A stretch of DNA of 64,000 nt from Bacteroidota bacterium (GCA_016722565.1 JADKIU010000002.1:1178001-1242000), one strand, 5' to 3'; positions 36,749 to 45,790 are shown, counted from the stretch's first letter. The notes: a model not told the origin generated them from the letters alone. Translations and numbers: made by a program.

Positions 36749-36922
36749 ATGAAAACAAATCCTACCAATAAATTCGACTCAAACAAACAAAAAAAAACTA
36801 TTGAAATTCCTGCTGAAGGAGCACTGGGAATCCTTGCACTTGGGGCAGTTGGAATAAAAGCATGGAGAAAAAAACGAGCAGAAGATGGCGGAAGAATAAC
36901 CAACAATTCAACAAATGAATAA
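36749..36922 (+). CDS. 57-residue protein coupled to the downstream fusion gene
   Basis: This small protein starts at the ATG at 36749; upstream codons in the frame would be hydrophobic-poor and lie in the leader. The sequence has a polar, Asn- and Lys-rich start, then EIPAEGALGILALGAVGIKAWRKKR, given here in full only as positions 27-50 with key residues Pro29, Gly32, Trp46 and Arg/Lys at 47-50. That pattern is a short hydrophobic segment of about 14 residues followed by a basic cluster. The stop overlaps the ATG of the fusion gene at 36915 by eight bases. No family is recognised. Coupled translation suggests a joint role. Confidence 0.6.
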   Translation: MKTNPTNKFDSNKQKKTIEIPAEGALGILALGAVGIKAWRKKRAEDGGRITNNSTNE

Positions 36923-39470
36923 ACGATTGGCAAAAAAAGTACTGCTATTAGGTTGGGATGCTGCCGATTGGAAAATAATACATCCACTGCTAGATGCAGG
37001 TTTAATGCCATCTCTGGCATCCTTAATCAATAAAGGTGTTATGGGAGATATTGCGACATTAGATCCCGTATTGTCTCCTATTTTATGGACTTCTATTGCT
37101 ACTGGAAAAACAGGTGATAAACATGGCATCTTAAATTTTGTGGAACCTGTTCCCGATAAAATGGAAGTACGACCCGTTACTTCTACTAGTAGAAAATGTA
37201 AAGCATTTTGGAATATCCTTTCACAAAACAATTTAAAATCGAATGTTGTCGGTTGGTGGCCGAGCAATCCAGTGGAACCAATCAATGGCACTATGGTATC
37301 CAATTTTTTTCAAAAAATTACAGCAGAAAAAACAGAAGATTGGAAATTACCAGAAGGTTCTATCCATCCAAAACGGCTCACTGAAATTCTTTCTGAATAT
37401 AGAATTCACCCAACAGAACTAACCGGAGAACATATTTTACCTTTTGTACCAAAAGCACATTTAGTTGACCAACAAAAAGACAAATACCTTTCTATCATTG
37501 GAAAAAATATTGCCGAATGTGCCTCCACACATGCTGCAGCAACATGGCTAATGGAAAATGAACCTTGGGATTTAACAGCCGTTTATTTTGACACAATTGA
37601 TCATCTGAGCCATGGATTCATGAAATATCATCCTCCTCAAATGCAAGGTATTGCCGATGACAAATTTGATCTCTACCAAGATGTTGTCAATGGAATTTAC
37701 CGTTTTCATGACATGATGCTGGAACGCTACATTCAACTTGCTGGAGAAGATACTACGATTATCATTCTTTCCGATCATGGTTTTCATTCTGACCACCTTC
37801 GCCCGAAACGGCTTCCAACAGAGCCAATGGCTCCCGCTTTAGAGCATCGGCAATTTGGAATGTTTTGTATATCAGGTCCGAATATCCAAAAAGATGAACG
37901 CATCTATGGTGCAACATTGCTTGATATTACACCAACAATCTTAACCTTATTCGGCTTACCGGTTGGAAAAGATATGGATGGAAAAGTATTAACACATGTT
38001 TTCGACAATCCTGTGATCCCTTCTTATATTGACAGCTGGGAAAATGTGGATGGTAATGCAGGAAATCATCCAACTGAATTGCAAGAAGATCCTATTGCAG
38101 CGGCAGAAGCCATGAAACAGTTAATTGAATTAGGGTATATTGAAACACCATCCGAAGACAAAGCCAAAACGGTTGAGCGTGTTGTAAATGAAACTCAATT
38201 CAATCTTGCTCGAATTTATTTATTTAAAGAACAAAGTGAATTGGCCGAACCAATTTTAGAGTCCCTTTACCAACAGAATACTACAATTTCTCGGTATGGT
38301 TTAAAATATGTGGAATGCTTGTTAAAGTCAAAAAAAACAGATCGCTGCGTTTCTGTTATCGAGCAACTAAAAACACTCGACAAAAAAGATTTACCACAAT
38401 TGGATTATTTGGAAGCAATTTTATTGGTCTCACAAAACAAACCAAGGAAAGCAATACCACTTTTCAAAAAAGCAATGTCAACCATATCTCATATGCCTGA
38501 AATACATGTGAAAGTCGGAGAAGCATTTATCAAACTACGAGAATGGGAAGAAGCAAAAAATGCCTTTACAAAAGCGTTGGAAATAGATTACGAAAATGCA
38601 GCAGCTCATACTGGTTTAGGAATAGCTTCTTTACGAACAGATGAACTGGATAAAGCTCTTGATCATTTATTAAATGCGGTATCACTTATTTTCAATAATG
38701 CTCAAGCCCACTATTTTTTGGGTGAAGCTTTTTATCGCTTAAAAATGTACGACAGAGCCGTTGAAGCATTTAAGGTTGCAACTACTTACCAACCCGGAAA
38801 CAGAAAGGCTCACTCCTATTTAGTAAAACTATACACAGAGCATGTCATGGACTCATCAAAAGCAGAAATACACAGCAATTTCATCAAAAACAACATTAAA
38901 GGAACCATTACAATTGTTTCAGGACTCCCCCGTTCCGGCACATCCATGATGATGCAAATGTTGGCCGCTGGAGGGTTAAATATTTTAACAGATAACATTC
39001 GTGCCACGGATGAAAATAATCCGAAAGGATATTTAGAATACCAAAAAGTAAAAAGTTTAGCACATGATAATTCATGGCTACATGAAGGACAAAATAAAGT
39101 AGTAAAGGTAATTGCTCAACTCTTACAATTCCTTCCTGCTAATTATCAATATAAAGTCGTTTTTATGGAACGAGAAATGGAAGAAGTCATTCAATCGCAA
39201 CAAATCATGCTTGGAAAAAAAGCAGATGTAGAAAAAAAAGTATACCCAACATCACTGGCAGATACGTTTAAAAAGCAGCTAGAGAAAACACAATCCTGGA
39301 TAAAAAATCATCCTCAATTTGAAGTCACCTTTATTTCTTACTCAGATGTTATTCAAAATCCACAAGAAATAGCTGAAAACCTATCACTTTTTCTGGATTC
39401 TGAGCTGAACATTGAAAAAATGGTTCAAGCTGTTGATCGCAATCTTTATAGAAATAAAAAATCGGTTTAG
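36915..39470 (+). CDS. Type I phosphodiesterase / TPR / sulfotransferase fusion protein
   Basis: This 851-residue protein has three domains. Residues about 8-360 are an alkaline phosphatase-superfamily type I phosphodiesterase/nucleotide pyrophosphatase, with GWDAADW near residue 14, the nucleophile region PVLSPILWTSIATGKTG near residue 52 and SDHGFHSDH near residue 287. Residues about 420-640 are tetratricopeptide repeats. Residues about 665-851 are a sulfotransferase-like P-loop domain with SGLPRSGTSMMMQM, which is the 5'-phosphosulfate loop for PAPS. The two catalytic domains may remove and transfer sulfate or phosphate groups. There is no signal peptide. It overlaps the 57-residue gene by eight bases. 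Confidence 0.85.
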   Translation: MNKRLAKKVLLLGWDAADWKIIHPLLDAGLMPSLASLINKGVMGDIATLDPVLSPILWTSIATGKTGDKHGILNFVEPVPDKMEVRPVTSTSRKCKAFWNILSQNNLKSNVVGWWPSNPVEPINGTMVSNFFQKITAEKTEDWKLPEGSIHPKRLTEILSEYRIHPTELTGEHILPFVPKAHLVDQQKDKYLSIIGKNIAECASTHAAATWLMENEPWDLTAVYFDTIDHLSHGFMKYHPPQMQGIADDKFDLYQDVVNGIYRFHDMMLERYIQLAGEDTTIIILSDHGFHSDHLRPKRLPTEPMAPALEHRQFGMFCISGPNIQKDERIYGATLLDITPTILTLFGLPVGKDMDGKVLTHVFDNPVIPSYIDSWENVDGNAGNHPTELQEDPIAAAEAMKQLIELGYIETPSEDKAKTVERVVNETQFNLARIYLFKEQSELAEPILESLYQQNTTISRYGLKYVECLLKSKKTDRCVSVIEQLKTLDKKDLPQLDYLEAILLVSQNKPRKAIPLFKKAMSTISHMPEIHVKVGEAFIKLREWEEAKNAFTKALEIDYENAAAHTGLGIASLRTDELDKALDHLLNAVSLIFNNAQAHYFLGEAFYRLKMYDRAVEAFKVATTYQPGNRKAHSYLVKLYTEHVMDSSKAEIHSNFIKNNIKGTITIVSGLPRSGTSMMMQMLAAGGLNILTDNIRATDENNPKGYLEYQKVKSLAHDNSWLHEGQNKVVKVIAQLLQFLPANYQYKVVFMEREMEEVIQSQQIMLGKKADVEKKVYPTSLADTFKKQLEKTQSWIKNHPQFEVTFISYSDVIQNPQEIAENLSLFLDSELNIEKMVQAVDRNLYRNKKSV

Positions 39471-39498
39471 TAATAAAACACAATTTTTCTTATATTTG
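39466..39498 (+). promoter_or_regulatory. Promoter-like boxes before the T9SS cargo gene
   Basis: TATATTTG at 39491-39498 matches the -7 consensus exactly. TTTA at 39466-39469 lies 21 bases before it and is one base off the -33 consensus. The ATG at 39514 follows 15 bases after. Confidence 0.5.
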
Positions 39499-39513
39499 AT
39501 TAAACTATTTATC

Positions 39514-40341
39514 ATGGAAAAGACACCACTTAACAAAAAGCTTAAATCCTATTCGGCTTTAGCCGGTTCATTGGCTTTGATTAGTTCACAGACGGATGCA
39601 CAAGTCATTTACACGGATGTAAATCCCGATTCTACAACATCAATTGGAGGTTCTTATTTCAACCTGGATTTGGATAATGGTGGTGTTTTTGATTTTGCAT
39701 TCAATTTAAACATCGGCTCATCTTCTTCCTACACATCACAGCAAGTTGCGGTAACTCCTGCAGGAGCAAATGGAGTTGCAGGTGACACCATTGGTGCATA
39801 TGTGTATCCTTTTGCGTTAAACTCAGGAGACACCATCAAATCTACGTTACAGTTTAACTTTGGAAGTAGTCAATCGATGGCCAGCTACTTTGGTTCAGGT
39901 TCCAGTTATGGAAATTTTTTAGGTCAAACCAATAAATTTATTGGCTTACAGTTTTACATTGGGGCACAGCTTCATTATGGCTGGGCTAGATTTGATGTGG
40001 ATGCAACAGCAAGTCAGTTCACCATCAAAGATTACGCATACAATGCAACTCCCAATGCATCTATTTTAGCTGGCGAAATGCCTTTAGGCGTTGAAGAAAA
40101 TGCTGCATTAGCAAACACAACAATATACAGTTCCGATAAAACTATTTTTATTCAATTCTTATCTGACAAACTAATACAATCAGATGTAAAAGTGAGCAAT
40201 GCTATCGGACAAGTTATATTTCAAGGAAATTTGAATGATAAAGAAAATAAAATCAATATGGCTGAAGCGAATTCAGGCATCTATTTTGTTACCATCACTC
40301 AAAACAACATTGTTTATACCAAAAAAGTATATATTCGTTAA
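39514..40341 (+). CDS. Secreted protein with T9SS type A sorting domain
   Basis: This 275-residue protein starts at the ATG at 39514, which is placed correctly behind the -7 box. The frame is open to 39412 inside the upstream gene. The N-terminus is a signal peptide of the MEKTPLNKKLKSYSALAGS type with cleavage near TDAQ. The middle (VIYTDVNPDSTTS onward) is a beta-rich domain with repeated DLDNGG and GSSSSYTS type stretches. The C-terminal 75 residues, from GVEENAALANTTIYSS to YTKKVYIR, form the type A sorting domain recognised by T9SS. It is exported across the outer membrane; its function is unknown. Confidence 0.8.
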   Translation: MEKTPLNKKLKSYSALAGSLALISSQTDAQVIYTDVNPDSTTSIGGSYFNLDLDNGGVFDFAFNLNIGSSSSYTSQQVAVTPAGANGVAGDTIGAYVYPFALNSGDTIKSTLQFNFGSSQSMASYFGSGSSYGNFLGQTNKFIGLQFYIGAQLHYGWARFDVDATASQFTIKDYAYNATPNASILAGEMPLGVEENAALANTTIYSSDKTIFIQFLSDKLIQSDVKVSNAIGQVIFQGNLNDKENKINMAEANSGIYFVTITQNNIVYTKKVYIR

Positions 40342-40361
40342 TAAATAACCATTTTGATTGC

Positions 40362-40390
40362 AAGCCATTCGGATTCCGAGTGGCTTTTTT
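40362..40390 (+). terminator. Terminator after the T9SS cargo gene
   Basis: AAGCCATTCGG and CCGAGTGGCTT form a stem around a short ATT loop with one G-T pair, followed by TTTTTT. It lies 20 bases after the stop. Confidence 0.85.
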
Positions 40391-40405
40391 ATTTATTTTT
40401 GTAGC

Positions 40406-41299
40406 ATGAATGAATTCAGAGAAGCCCTTCTTATTGCAATAACAACACCCATCTATGCGATAGTGATTGGTGCCGAGATTTTATTCAGCTATTACCATCA
40501 CAAAAATTACTACTCGGTTAAAGGCACCTTATCAAACGTATATTTAACCATTTTAAACTTAAGCTTGGATATCTTAGTAAGAGGCGTGTGCTTGTTTGTA
40601 CTCAACTTTTTCTTCCAATATAAATTTATTGAATTTCAAAATCCTTTTGTTTATTGGGGTATTTTACTGATTACACAAGATTTTATGTTTTATTGGCTTC
40701 ATCGAATCGACCACTACTGCCGGGTATTTTGGGCCGTTCATGTAACACATCATTCGTCAGAAGAATATAATTTAACAGTCGGATTCCGTTCTTCTGTGTT
40801 TCAACCGTTGTATCGATTTATATATTTTATTCCACTTGCACTATTCGGTTTTAAAGGCATTGACATCATGTTTATTTATTCTGCCACCCAAATTTATGGC
40901 ATTCTCATCCATACACAAACCGTTGACAAATTGGGTTTTCTAGAATATTTTATGTCTACCCCTTCTCACCATCGAGTGCATCATGCAAGCAATGTACTCT
41001 ATCTGGATAAAAACATGGGAATGGTATTCATCATTTGGGACAAATTATTTGGCACATTCAAAGCAGAAGACAAAAATGAAAAAGTAGTTTTCGGGTTAAC
41101 AGAAAACATTAAAACCTATCATCCTATTAAAATGGTTTTTCATGAATGGATAAACATTATCAATGATTTAAAAAAGCCATCCAATATTAAAGCAAAGTTT
41201 ATGTATCTCTTCGGACCTCCGGGATGGAGTCATGATGGAAGTAAAAAAACATCTCGTCAGCTCCGAAACGAACTATTAAATAAAAACACGAGCTCATAA
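40406..41299 (+). CDS. Fatty acid hydroxylase / sterol desaturase family protein
   Basis: This 297-residue membrane protein starts at the ATG at 40406; upstream codons lie in the terminator. It has about four to five membrane helices and the di-iron histidine clusters of the family: HRIDH near residue 103, HVTHHSSEEYN near residue 116 and HHRVHH near residue 193. These proteins hydroxylate or desaturate lipids in the membrane using a di-iron site; substrates in bacteria include fatty acids and carotenoids. The exact -7 box TATTTTTG ends only five bases before the ATG. It is followed seven bases later by pbpC. Confidence 0.9.
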   Translation: MNEFREALLIAITTPIYAIVIGAEILFSYYHHKNYYSVKGTLSNVYLTILNLSLDILVRGVCLFVLNFFFQYKFIEFQNPFVYWGILLITQDFMFYWLHRIDHYCRVFWAVHVTHHSSEEYNLTVGFRSSVFQPLYRFIYFIPLALFGFKGIDIMFIYSATQIYGILIHTQTVDKLGFLEYFMSTPSHHRVHHASNVLYLDKNMGMVFIIWDKLFGTFKAEDKNEKVVFGLTENIKTYHPIKMVFHEWINIINDLKKPSNIKAKFMYLFGPPGWSHDGSKKTSRQLRNELLNKNTSS

Positions 41300-41306
41300 T
41301 CTCTCA

Positions 41307-43682
41307 TTGAAACGTATTCCATCCATATTATTTTTTTTAAAAAGCAGAAAAGGAATACTTACAATCATTTTCTCTCTTTTATTTATATGGTATTGTTTCT
41401 GCTTGCCTTCCCCCCTATTCAAAAACCAAACGAGTACGGTACTTGAAGACCGTGACGGAGAATTACTTGCTGCTAAAATTGCAGCAGACGGCCAGTGGCG
41501 CTTTCCATTAACAGAACAATTACCACAAAAATTTATCGATTGTATTATCCAGTTTGAAGATCGAGGTTATTATTCACATTGGGGAGTAAGCCCAACTGCC
41601 ATTATCCGAGCAACGAAGCAAAACCTTGAATCAAAAAAAACAATCAGTGGTGGAAGTACCATCACCATGCAAGTAATTCGTATGTCCAGAAAGGGGCAAC
41701 AGCGAACATTCTTCGAAAAATTCATCGAAATTATTTTAGCAACTCGCTTAGAGTTTAGTTATTCAAAAAAAGAAATTCTTACATTATATGCTTCTAACGC
41801 ACCCTTTGGTAGCAATGTTGTAGGAATAGATGCCGCCTCGTGGAGGTATTTTGGAAGAGAACCAACCAAACTCTCATGGGCAGAAGCCGCAACATTAGCT
41901 GTATTGCCAAATGCTCCCAGTTTAATTTATCCAGGAAAAAATCAAGAACGATTATTAAAAAAGCGAAACCGTTTATTGGATCGTTTATATGTTGCAAAAA
42001 AAATAGATAAGGAAACCTGTGAGTTAAGCAAAAAAGAGCCTTTACCAGGCAAACCACACGCTATTCCGCAAATTGCTCCACACCTTTTGCAAAGAGCGGT
42101 GAAAGAAGATTTTTCGGGAAAAAGAATTCGTTCAACCATTGATGGACATTTACAAGAGCGCGCAAACACTATTATTGAGAATCATCATAAAATTTTAAAA
42201 GGAAATGAAATTCACAATGCCTGTGCCATTGTTTTGGATGTAGAAACCGGAAATGTAATTGCTTATGTAGGAAATACAAGCAATACAGGAAAACCGGAAT
42301 ATGAAGGCGATGTAGATATAATCAGTGCTCCACGAAGCACAGGCAGTATCTTGAAGCCATTTTTGTTTGCAAGCATGTTGAACGATGGGGAATTACTAAG
42401 CACAACATTGGTCCCTGATATTCCCACACAAATTGCCGGATATGCACCACAAAACTACAACCAGACGTTTGATGGAGCTGTACCAGCAAAGCGAGCTTTG
42501 GCGAGAAGTTTAAATATCCCTGCCGTGAGAATGTTACAAAACTATGGCATTGAAAAATTCAACTATAATTTAAAACGGTTGGGTATGACCACCCTCACAA
42601 AATCACCTGACCACTATGGATTATCAGTCATTTTAGGAGGAGCTGAAGGTAAATTATGGGACATTGTAGGCATGTATGCCAGCATGGCCAGAACATTAAA
42701 TCATTATACAAAACACAATGGTAAATATGATAAAAATGATTTTCATGCACCTTACTACATTTCACGAGAAGAAAAAAATGCAATTCTTGAAAATACGTCT
42801 ATTCTTGATGCTGCCTCTATCTATCTTACCTTCGAGGCGATGGTAGAGGTATCCAGACCAGATGAAGAAGCAGGATGGAAACAGTATACTTCATCGTCAA
42901 AAGTTGCATGGAAAACAGGAACCAGCTTCGGATTTAGAGATGGTTGGGCCATCGGAATAACCCCAAAATATGTTGTCGGTGTTTGGGTTGGAAATGCCGA
43001 TGGAGAAGGTCGACCGGGACTTGTTGGATTACAAACAGCAGCCCCTATTATGTTTGATATTTTTAGTGTTTTAAAAACTTCAAAATGGTTCTCCCCTCCT
43101 TTTGATGAAATGGAAAAAATAAAACTATGTAAACAAAGTGGTTCTAGAGCAACAGAAATTTGCGCACCAACAGAAATCGTTTGGATACAGAAAAATGGAT
43201 TACGCACAGAGCCTTGTAAATATCATCGACTCATTCACTTAGATGCAAGTGAAAGCTATCGTGTAAACAGCAATTGCGAGGATGTAAATAAGATGAAACA
43301 TGTTAGTTGGTTCGTACTGCCTCCCGCAATGGAATGGTACTATAAATCGAAAAATGCTACCTACAAAGAATTACCACCATTACGAGCAGATTGCGAAACC
43401 ACAGGTTTAAATGGAATGGAAATAATCTATCCAAAGCAATTCAGTAAAATATATGTACCGGTAGAAATTGATGGGACAATGGGTAAAACAATTTTTCAAG
43501 TCGCTCATAGAAAAGGAAACACATTAATCTATTGGCATCTGGATGGGGTGTTTTTGGGAACCACACAAAGCAATCATCAAATGGGATTGGCTCCTGAGGA
43601 AGGAATACACACACTTACATTGGTAGATGAAGAAGGAGAATCAATTATCCAACAATTCGAAATCGTGAGTAAGAAAAAATGA
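41307..43682 (+). CDS. pbpC: Penicillin-binding protein 1C
   Basis: This 791-residue bifunctional peptidoglycan synthase has an N-terminal anchor helix (about residues 15-33), a GT51 glycosyltransferase domain with FEDRGYYSHWGV near residue 77 and GGSTITMQVIRM near residue 115, and a transpeptidase domain. The transpeptidase has STGSILKP with the active-site SxxK serine near residue 347 and the KTGTS triad near residue 535. A BiPBP_C-like domain closes the protein. The start is TTG at 41307, seven bases after the previous stop; there is no ATG in frame before residue 122. The common partner alpha-2-macroglobulin gene is not next to it. Confidence 0.92.
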   Translation: MKRIPSILFFLKSRKGILTIIFSLLFIWYCFCLPSPLFKNQTSTVLEDRDGELLAAKIAADGQWRFPLTEQLPQKFIDCIIQFEDRGYYSHWGVSPTAIIRATKQNLESKKTISGGSTITMQVIRMSRKGQQRTFFEKFIEIILATRLEFSYSKKEILTLYASNAPFGSNVVGIDAASWRYFGREPTKLSWAEAATLAVLPNAPSLIYPGKNQERLLKKRNRLLDRLYVAKKIDKETCELSKKEPLPGKPHAIPQIAPHLLQRAVKEDFSGKRIRSTIDGHLQERANTIIENHHKILKGNEIHNACAIVLDVETGNVIAYVGNTSNTGKPEYEGDVDIISAPRSTGSILKPFLFASMLNDGELLSTTLVPDIPTQIAGYAPQNYNQTFDGAVPAKRALARSLNIPAVRMLQNYGIEKFNYNLKRLGMTTLTKSPDHYGLSVILGGAEGKLWDIVGMYASMARTLNHYTKHNGKYDKNDFHAPYYISREEKNAILENTSILDAASIYLTFEAMVEVSRPDEEAGWKQYTSSSKVAWKTGTSFGFRDGWAIGITPKYVVGVWVGNADGEGRPGLVGLQTAAPIMFDIFSVLKTSKWFSPPFDEMEKIKLCKQSGSRATEICAPTEIVWIQKNGLRTEPCKYHRLIHLDASESYRVNSNCEDVNKMKHVSWFVLPPAMEWYYKSKNATYKELPPLRADCETTGLNGMEIIYPKQFSKIYVPVEIDGTMGKTIFQVAHRKGNTLIYWHLDGVFLGTTQSNHQMGLAPEEGIHTLTLVDEEGESIIQQFEIVSKKK

Positions 43683-43684
43683 AA

Positions 43685-44711
43685 TTAGAGTCTTTTCTTT
43701 AGAAAATTTCTAACATCAAATCGGTGACCATAGTAGATTCTTATAGAACTGAATTTATAATTCAAAGAAGATCTGGAATCATTATTTATCAAATAATTAT
43801 TTGCGGCATAACACAAACCCAAATAATTTAATCTTTTATTAAATCCGATTGAAAATCTCGATTGCAAAGTTAATCCAACTGATCCGTTCTGATAAGGACT
43901 TTGATCGTAAGCATTCGTAGAATAAAAACCCTGAAATGAAATGCCCGGAACCGTTGCAATGTTAACGTACCAATATTTACCAATAACAAGCGTATAGGTA
44001 TATCCACAAGAGATACCCTTATAGATAAGAGGAGGCATTGTTAAATTGCAATTCAGGTTGAAATGATTTCCTCAATGAGTCTTGAAACAGCACAGTATCA
44101 GCAGTAAGCCCGTACAACAATGCATATGTACCTAATAATAATGAACCTGCACTCTTTTTTTGACGCTGCGTAAAGCTATAGGGAGCAGCGCTTGAGAATT
44201 GTTTATTATTAAAAACATATAAGAAATTAAAACCAGCATTATAGTTTGCAATATCTGGTCGGTAAATATATTCCCATACAGGTTTTCCAGTCAATGAATC
44301 ATTTCCAATTACGAATCGGTTTTTCGTTCGAAATCCTTTTGTATAACGAAAATAAACGTCATATATAAATCGTCTGGTATTTCCTCCGGTAGCTAATGCA
44401 AATTGAAAGGAATTACCATAAATTTTTTGTTGGTATTCTATGCCTATAGATTTAATACTTAAACCCAAACCCATGTTCAAATTATCATTTATGCCATATT
44501 CCATTTTGGCACCAGAAACATTATCTGTTAATGTAAAATTATTGTATCTGGTCACGGCAATTGTTCGGAGAGTAAACATGTCGTGATAATCTTCAATATA
44601 GGTAGTATCAATTTTATTGAAAATATGAGTCGTATCGCCTTTGTAATTTCCTCCATTTGCAAAAGAAGAAATCGAAAGAAAAATAAATGATATAAAAAGA
44701 TATACCTTCAT
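43685..44711 (-). pseudogene. DUF4421 family gene broken by a frameshift
   Basis: Two frames, 44019-44711 and 43685-44038, look like the two parts of one DUF4421-like outer membrane protein of about 335 residues. The first has a signal peptide (MKVYLFISFIFLSISSFANG) and runs through GLGLSIKSIGIEYQQKIYG and RYTKGF, breaking off after FQPELQFNN in ASSYL. The second resumes with PPLIYKGISCGYTYTLVIGK and ends in YYGHRFDVRNFLKKRL. They overlap by 20 bases and differ by one in phase, so a single-base indel near 44025-44040 would rejoin them. No long homopolymer explains it. It may be a real lesion or a sequencing error. DUF4421 is from memory of the pattern. Confidence 0.7.
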
Positions 44712-44715
44712 GAAA

Positions 44716-45099
44716 TTAATGTGCTTTAACAGGAAAAGTATACATCGTATTCATTTTTATAGGTGTTCCATTTTGCACACCGGGGCTAAATTTCAAAGTC
44801 TCGATTAACTTTTTCACTTCTTCATCTACCCCATATCCAACGCCACTAATGATTGTAGCATTTGTAACCGTACTATCCACTTTTACATCAAAGCTTAACG
44901 TCACTTCCCCAACAATGTATTTACTTTTGGATTGTTCGGAGTACTTTAAATTCATATAAACATAGGAGTACAGGGCATTATCCCCTTTGGGAAATGACGG
45001 CTCTGAATTGGTAACAACTTTAATGTTTTGTTTATCCGTTTGAGCGACCACAGCAAACGAACAAAAAAATAAAAAAAACAGGAGTAGACTTTTTTTCAT
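44716..45099 (-). CDS. TonB C-terminal domain protein, secreted form
   Basis: This 127-residue protein starts at the ATG at 45099, which opens a cleavable signal peptide (MKKSLLLFFLFFCSFAVVAQ). The frame is open to 45141, but that part overlaps a transcript terminator. The mature part is a TonB C-terminal domain with GEVTLSFDVKVDSTVTNATIISGVG and LKFSPGVQNGTPI, cited here in parts at residues about 65-110. Ordinary TonB proteins have an uncleaved N-terminal helix and a Pro-rich linker; both are missing. It may bind peptidoglycan or a TonB box in the periplasm without being energised. Confidence 0.7.
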   Translation of the reverse strand: MKKSLLLFFLFFCSFAVVAQTDKQNIKVVTNSEPSFPKGDNALYSYVYMNLKYSEQSKSKYIVGEVTLSFDVKVDSTVTNATIISGVGYGVDEEVKKLIETLKFSPGVQNGTPIKMNTMYTFPVKAH

Positions 45100-45131
45100 G
45101 TGAATGCTGTCAAAAAATATAACTAAAAATA

Positions 45132-45162
45132 AAATCGCCAAGAGTATTCTTCTTGGCGATTT
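45132..45162 (-). terminator. Terminator after the cupredoxin gene
   Basis: AAATCGCCAAGA (45132-45143) and TCTTGGCGATTT (45151-45162) form a perfect 12-base-pair stem. On the minus strand the hairpin is followed by TATTTTTAG. It lies 20 bases past the stop. Confidence 0.85.
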
Positions 45163-45181
45163 CTATAAAATCAAAAGTAAA

Positions 45182-45790
45182 TTATTTTGCTTTTACAATT
45201 TTCTTTGTTTCAACAGCAACACCTTCTCTGTATGTGCGGATGAAATAAACACCAGCTGTTAAATCAGAAAGATCTATTTCTGTAGCAGTTCCATTTGCAG
45301 GTAATTCAAAAGATTTTACTTTATCACCAACTATGTTGAACAATTCAATTGCTTCAATACCATTGTACTTAAAAGTAACTTTGTCTTTGAAAGGGTTAGG
45401 ATAAACTGTTGTTAATAAATCAATTGCTTGCGTTGCAATGCCAACAGTAGCATTTACTGTCCCATTCATACCAGCATGAAAAGTACAAGTATAAAGATAC
45501 GTTCCTGCAACGGTAACAGTATAATTATACATTTGTCCAGGAGTACTTAATGTACCAGAACTCATAGCTGCTGCTCCAGCAGGAACAGAAGTACTTGTCA
45601 CATTGTGTGAACCACCTGCATTAATAAATTGAATCACATCACCAACGTTAGCACTAACTGCAGTTGGGAAGAACTGATTTGCCAAGCCAACACCATCGGT
45701 ACCAACACCAACAGGAACTGTTGCTGCAATAGAAGTAAAACCGGCAAAAGCAAAGGCAGTAGTAAGAATTAAAGAGTAAAGTTTTTTCAT
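45182..45790 (-). CDS. Secreted cupredoxin (plastocyanin-like) with T9SS type A sorting tail
   Basis: This 202-residue protein has a signal peptide (MKKLYSLILTTAFAFAGF, cleavage near IAA). Residues about 28-118 are a cupredoxin domain with all four type 1 copper ligands visible: His62 in GSHNV, and Cys102, His105 and Met108 in CTFHAGM. The C-terminal 80 residues, from LLTTVYPNPFKDKVTFKY to the basic end VETKKIVKAK, form a T9SS type A sorting domain. It should be a copper electron carrier displayed at or released from the cell surface. It has its own terminator at 45132 and lies downstream of recO. Confidence 0.88.
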   Translation of the reverse strand: MKKLYSLILTTAFAFAGFTSIAATVPVGVGTDGVGLANQFFPTAVSANVGDVIQFINAGGSHNVTSTSVPAGAAAMSSGTLSTPGQMYNYTVTVAGTYLYTCTFHAGMNGTVNATVGIATQAIDLLTTVYPNPFKDKVTFKYNGIEAIELFNIVGDKVKSFELPANGTATEIDLSDLTAGVYFIRTYREGVAVETKKIVKAK

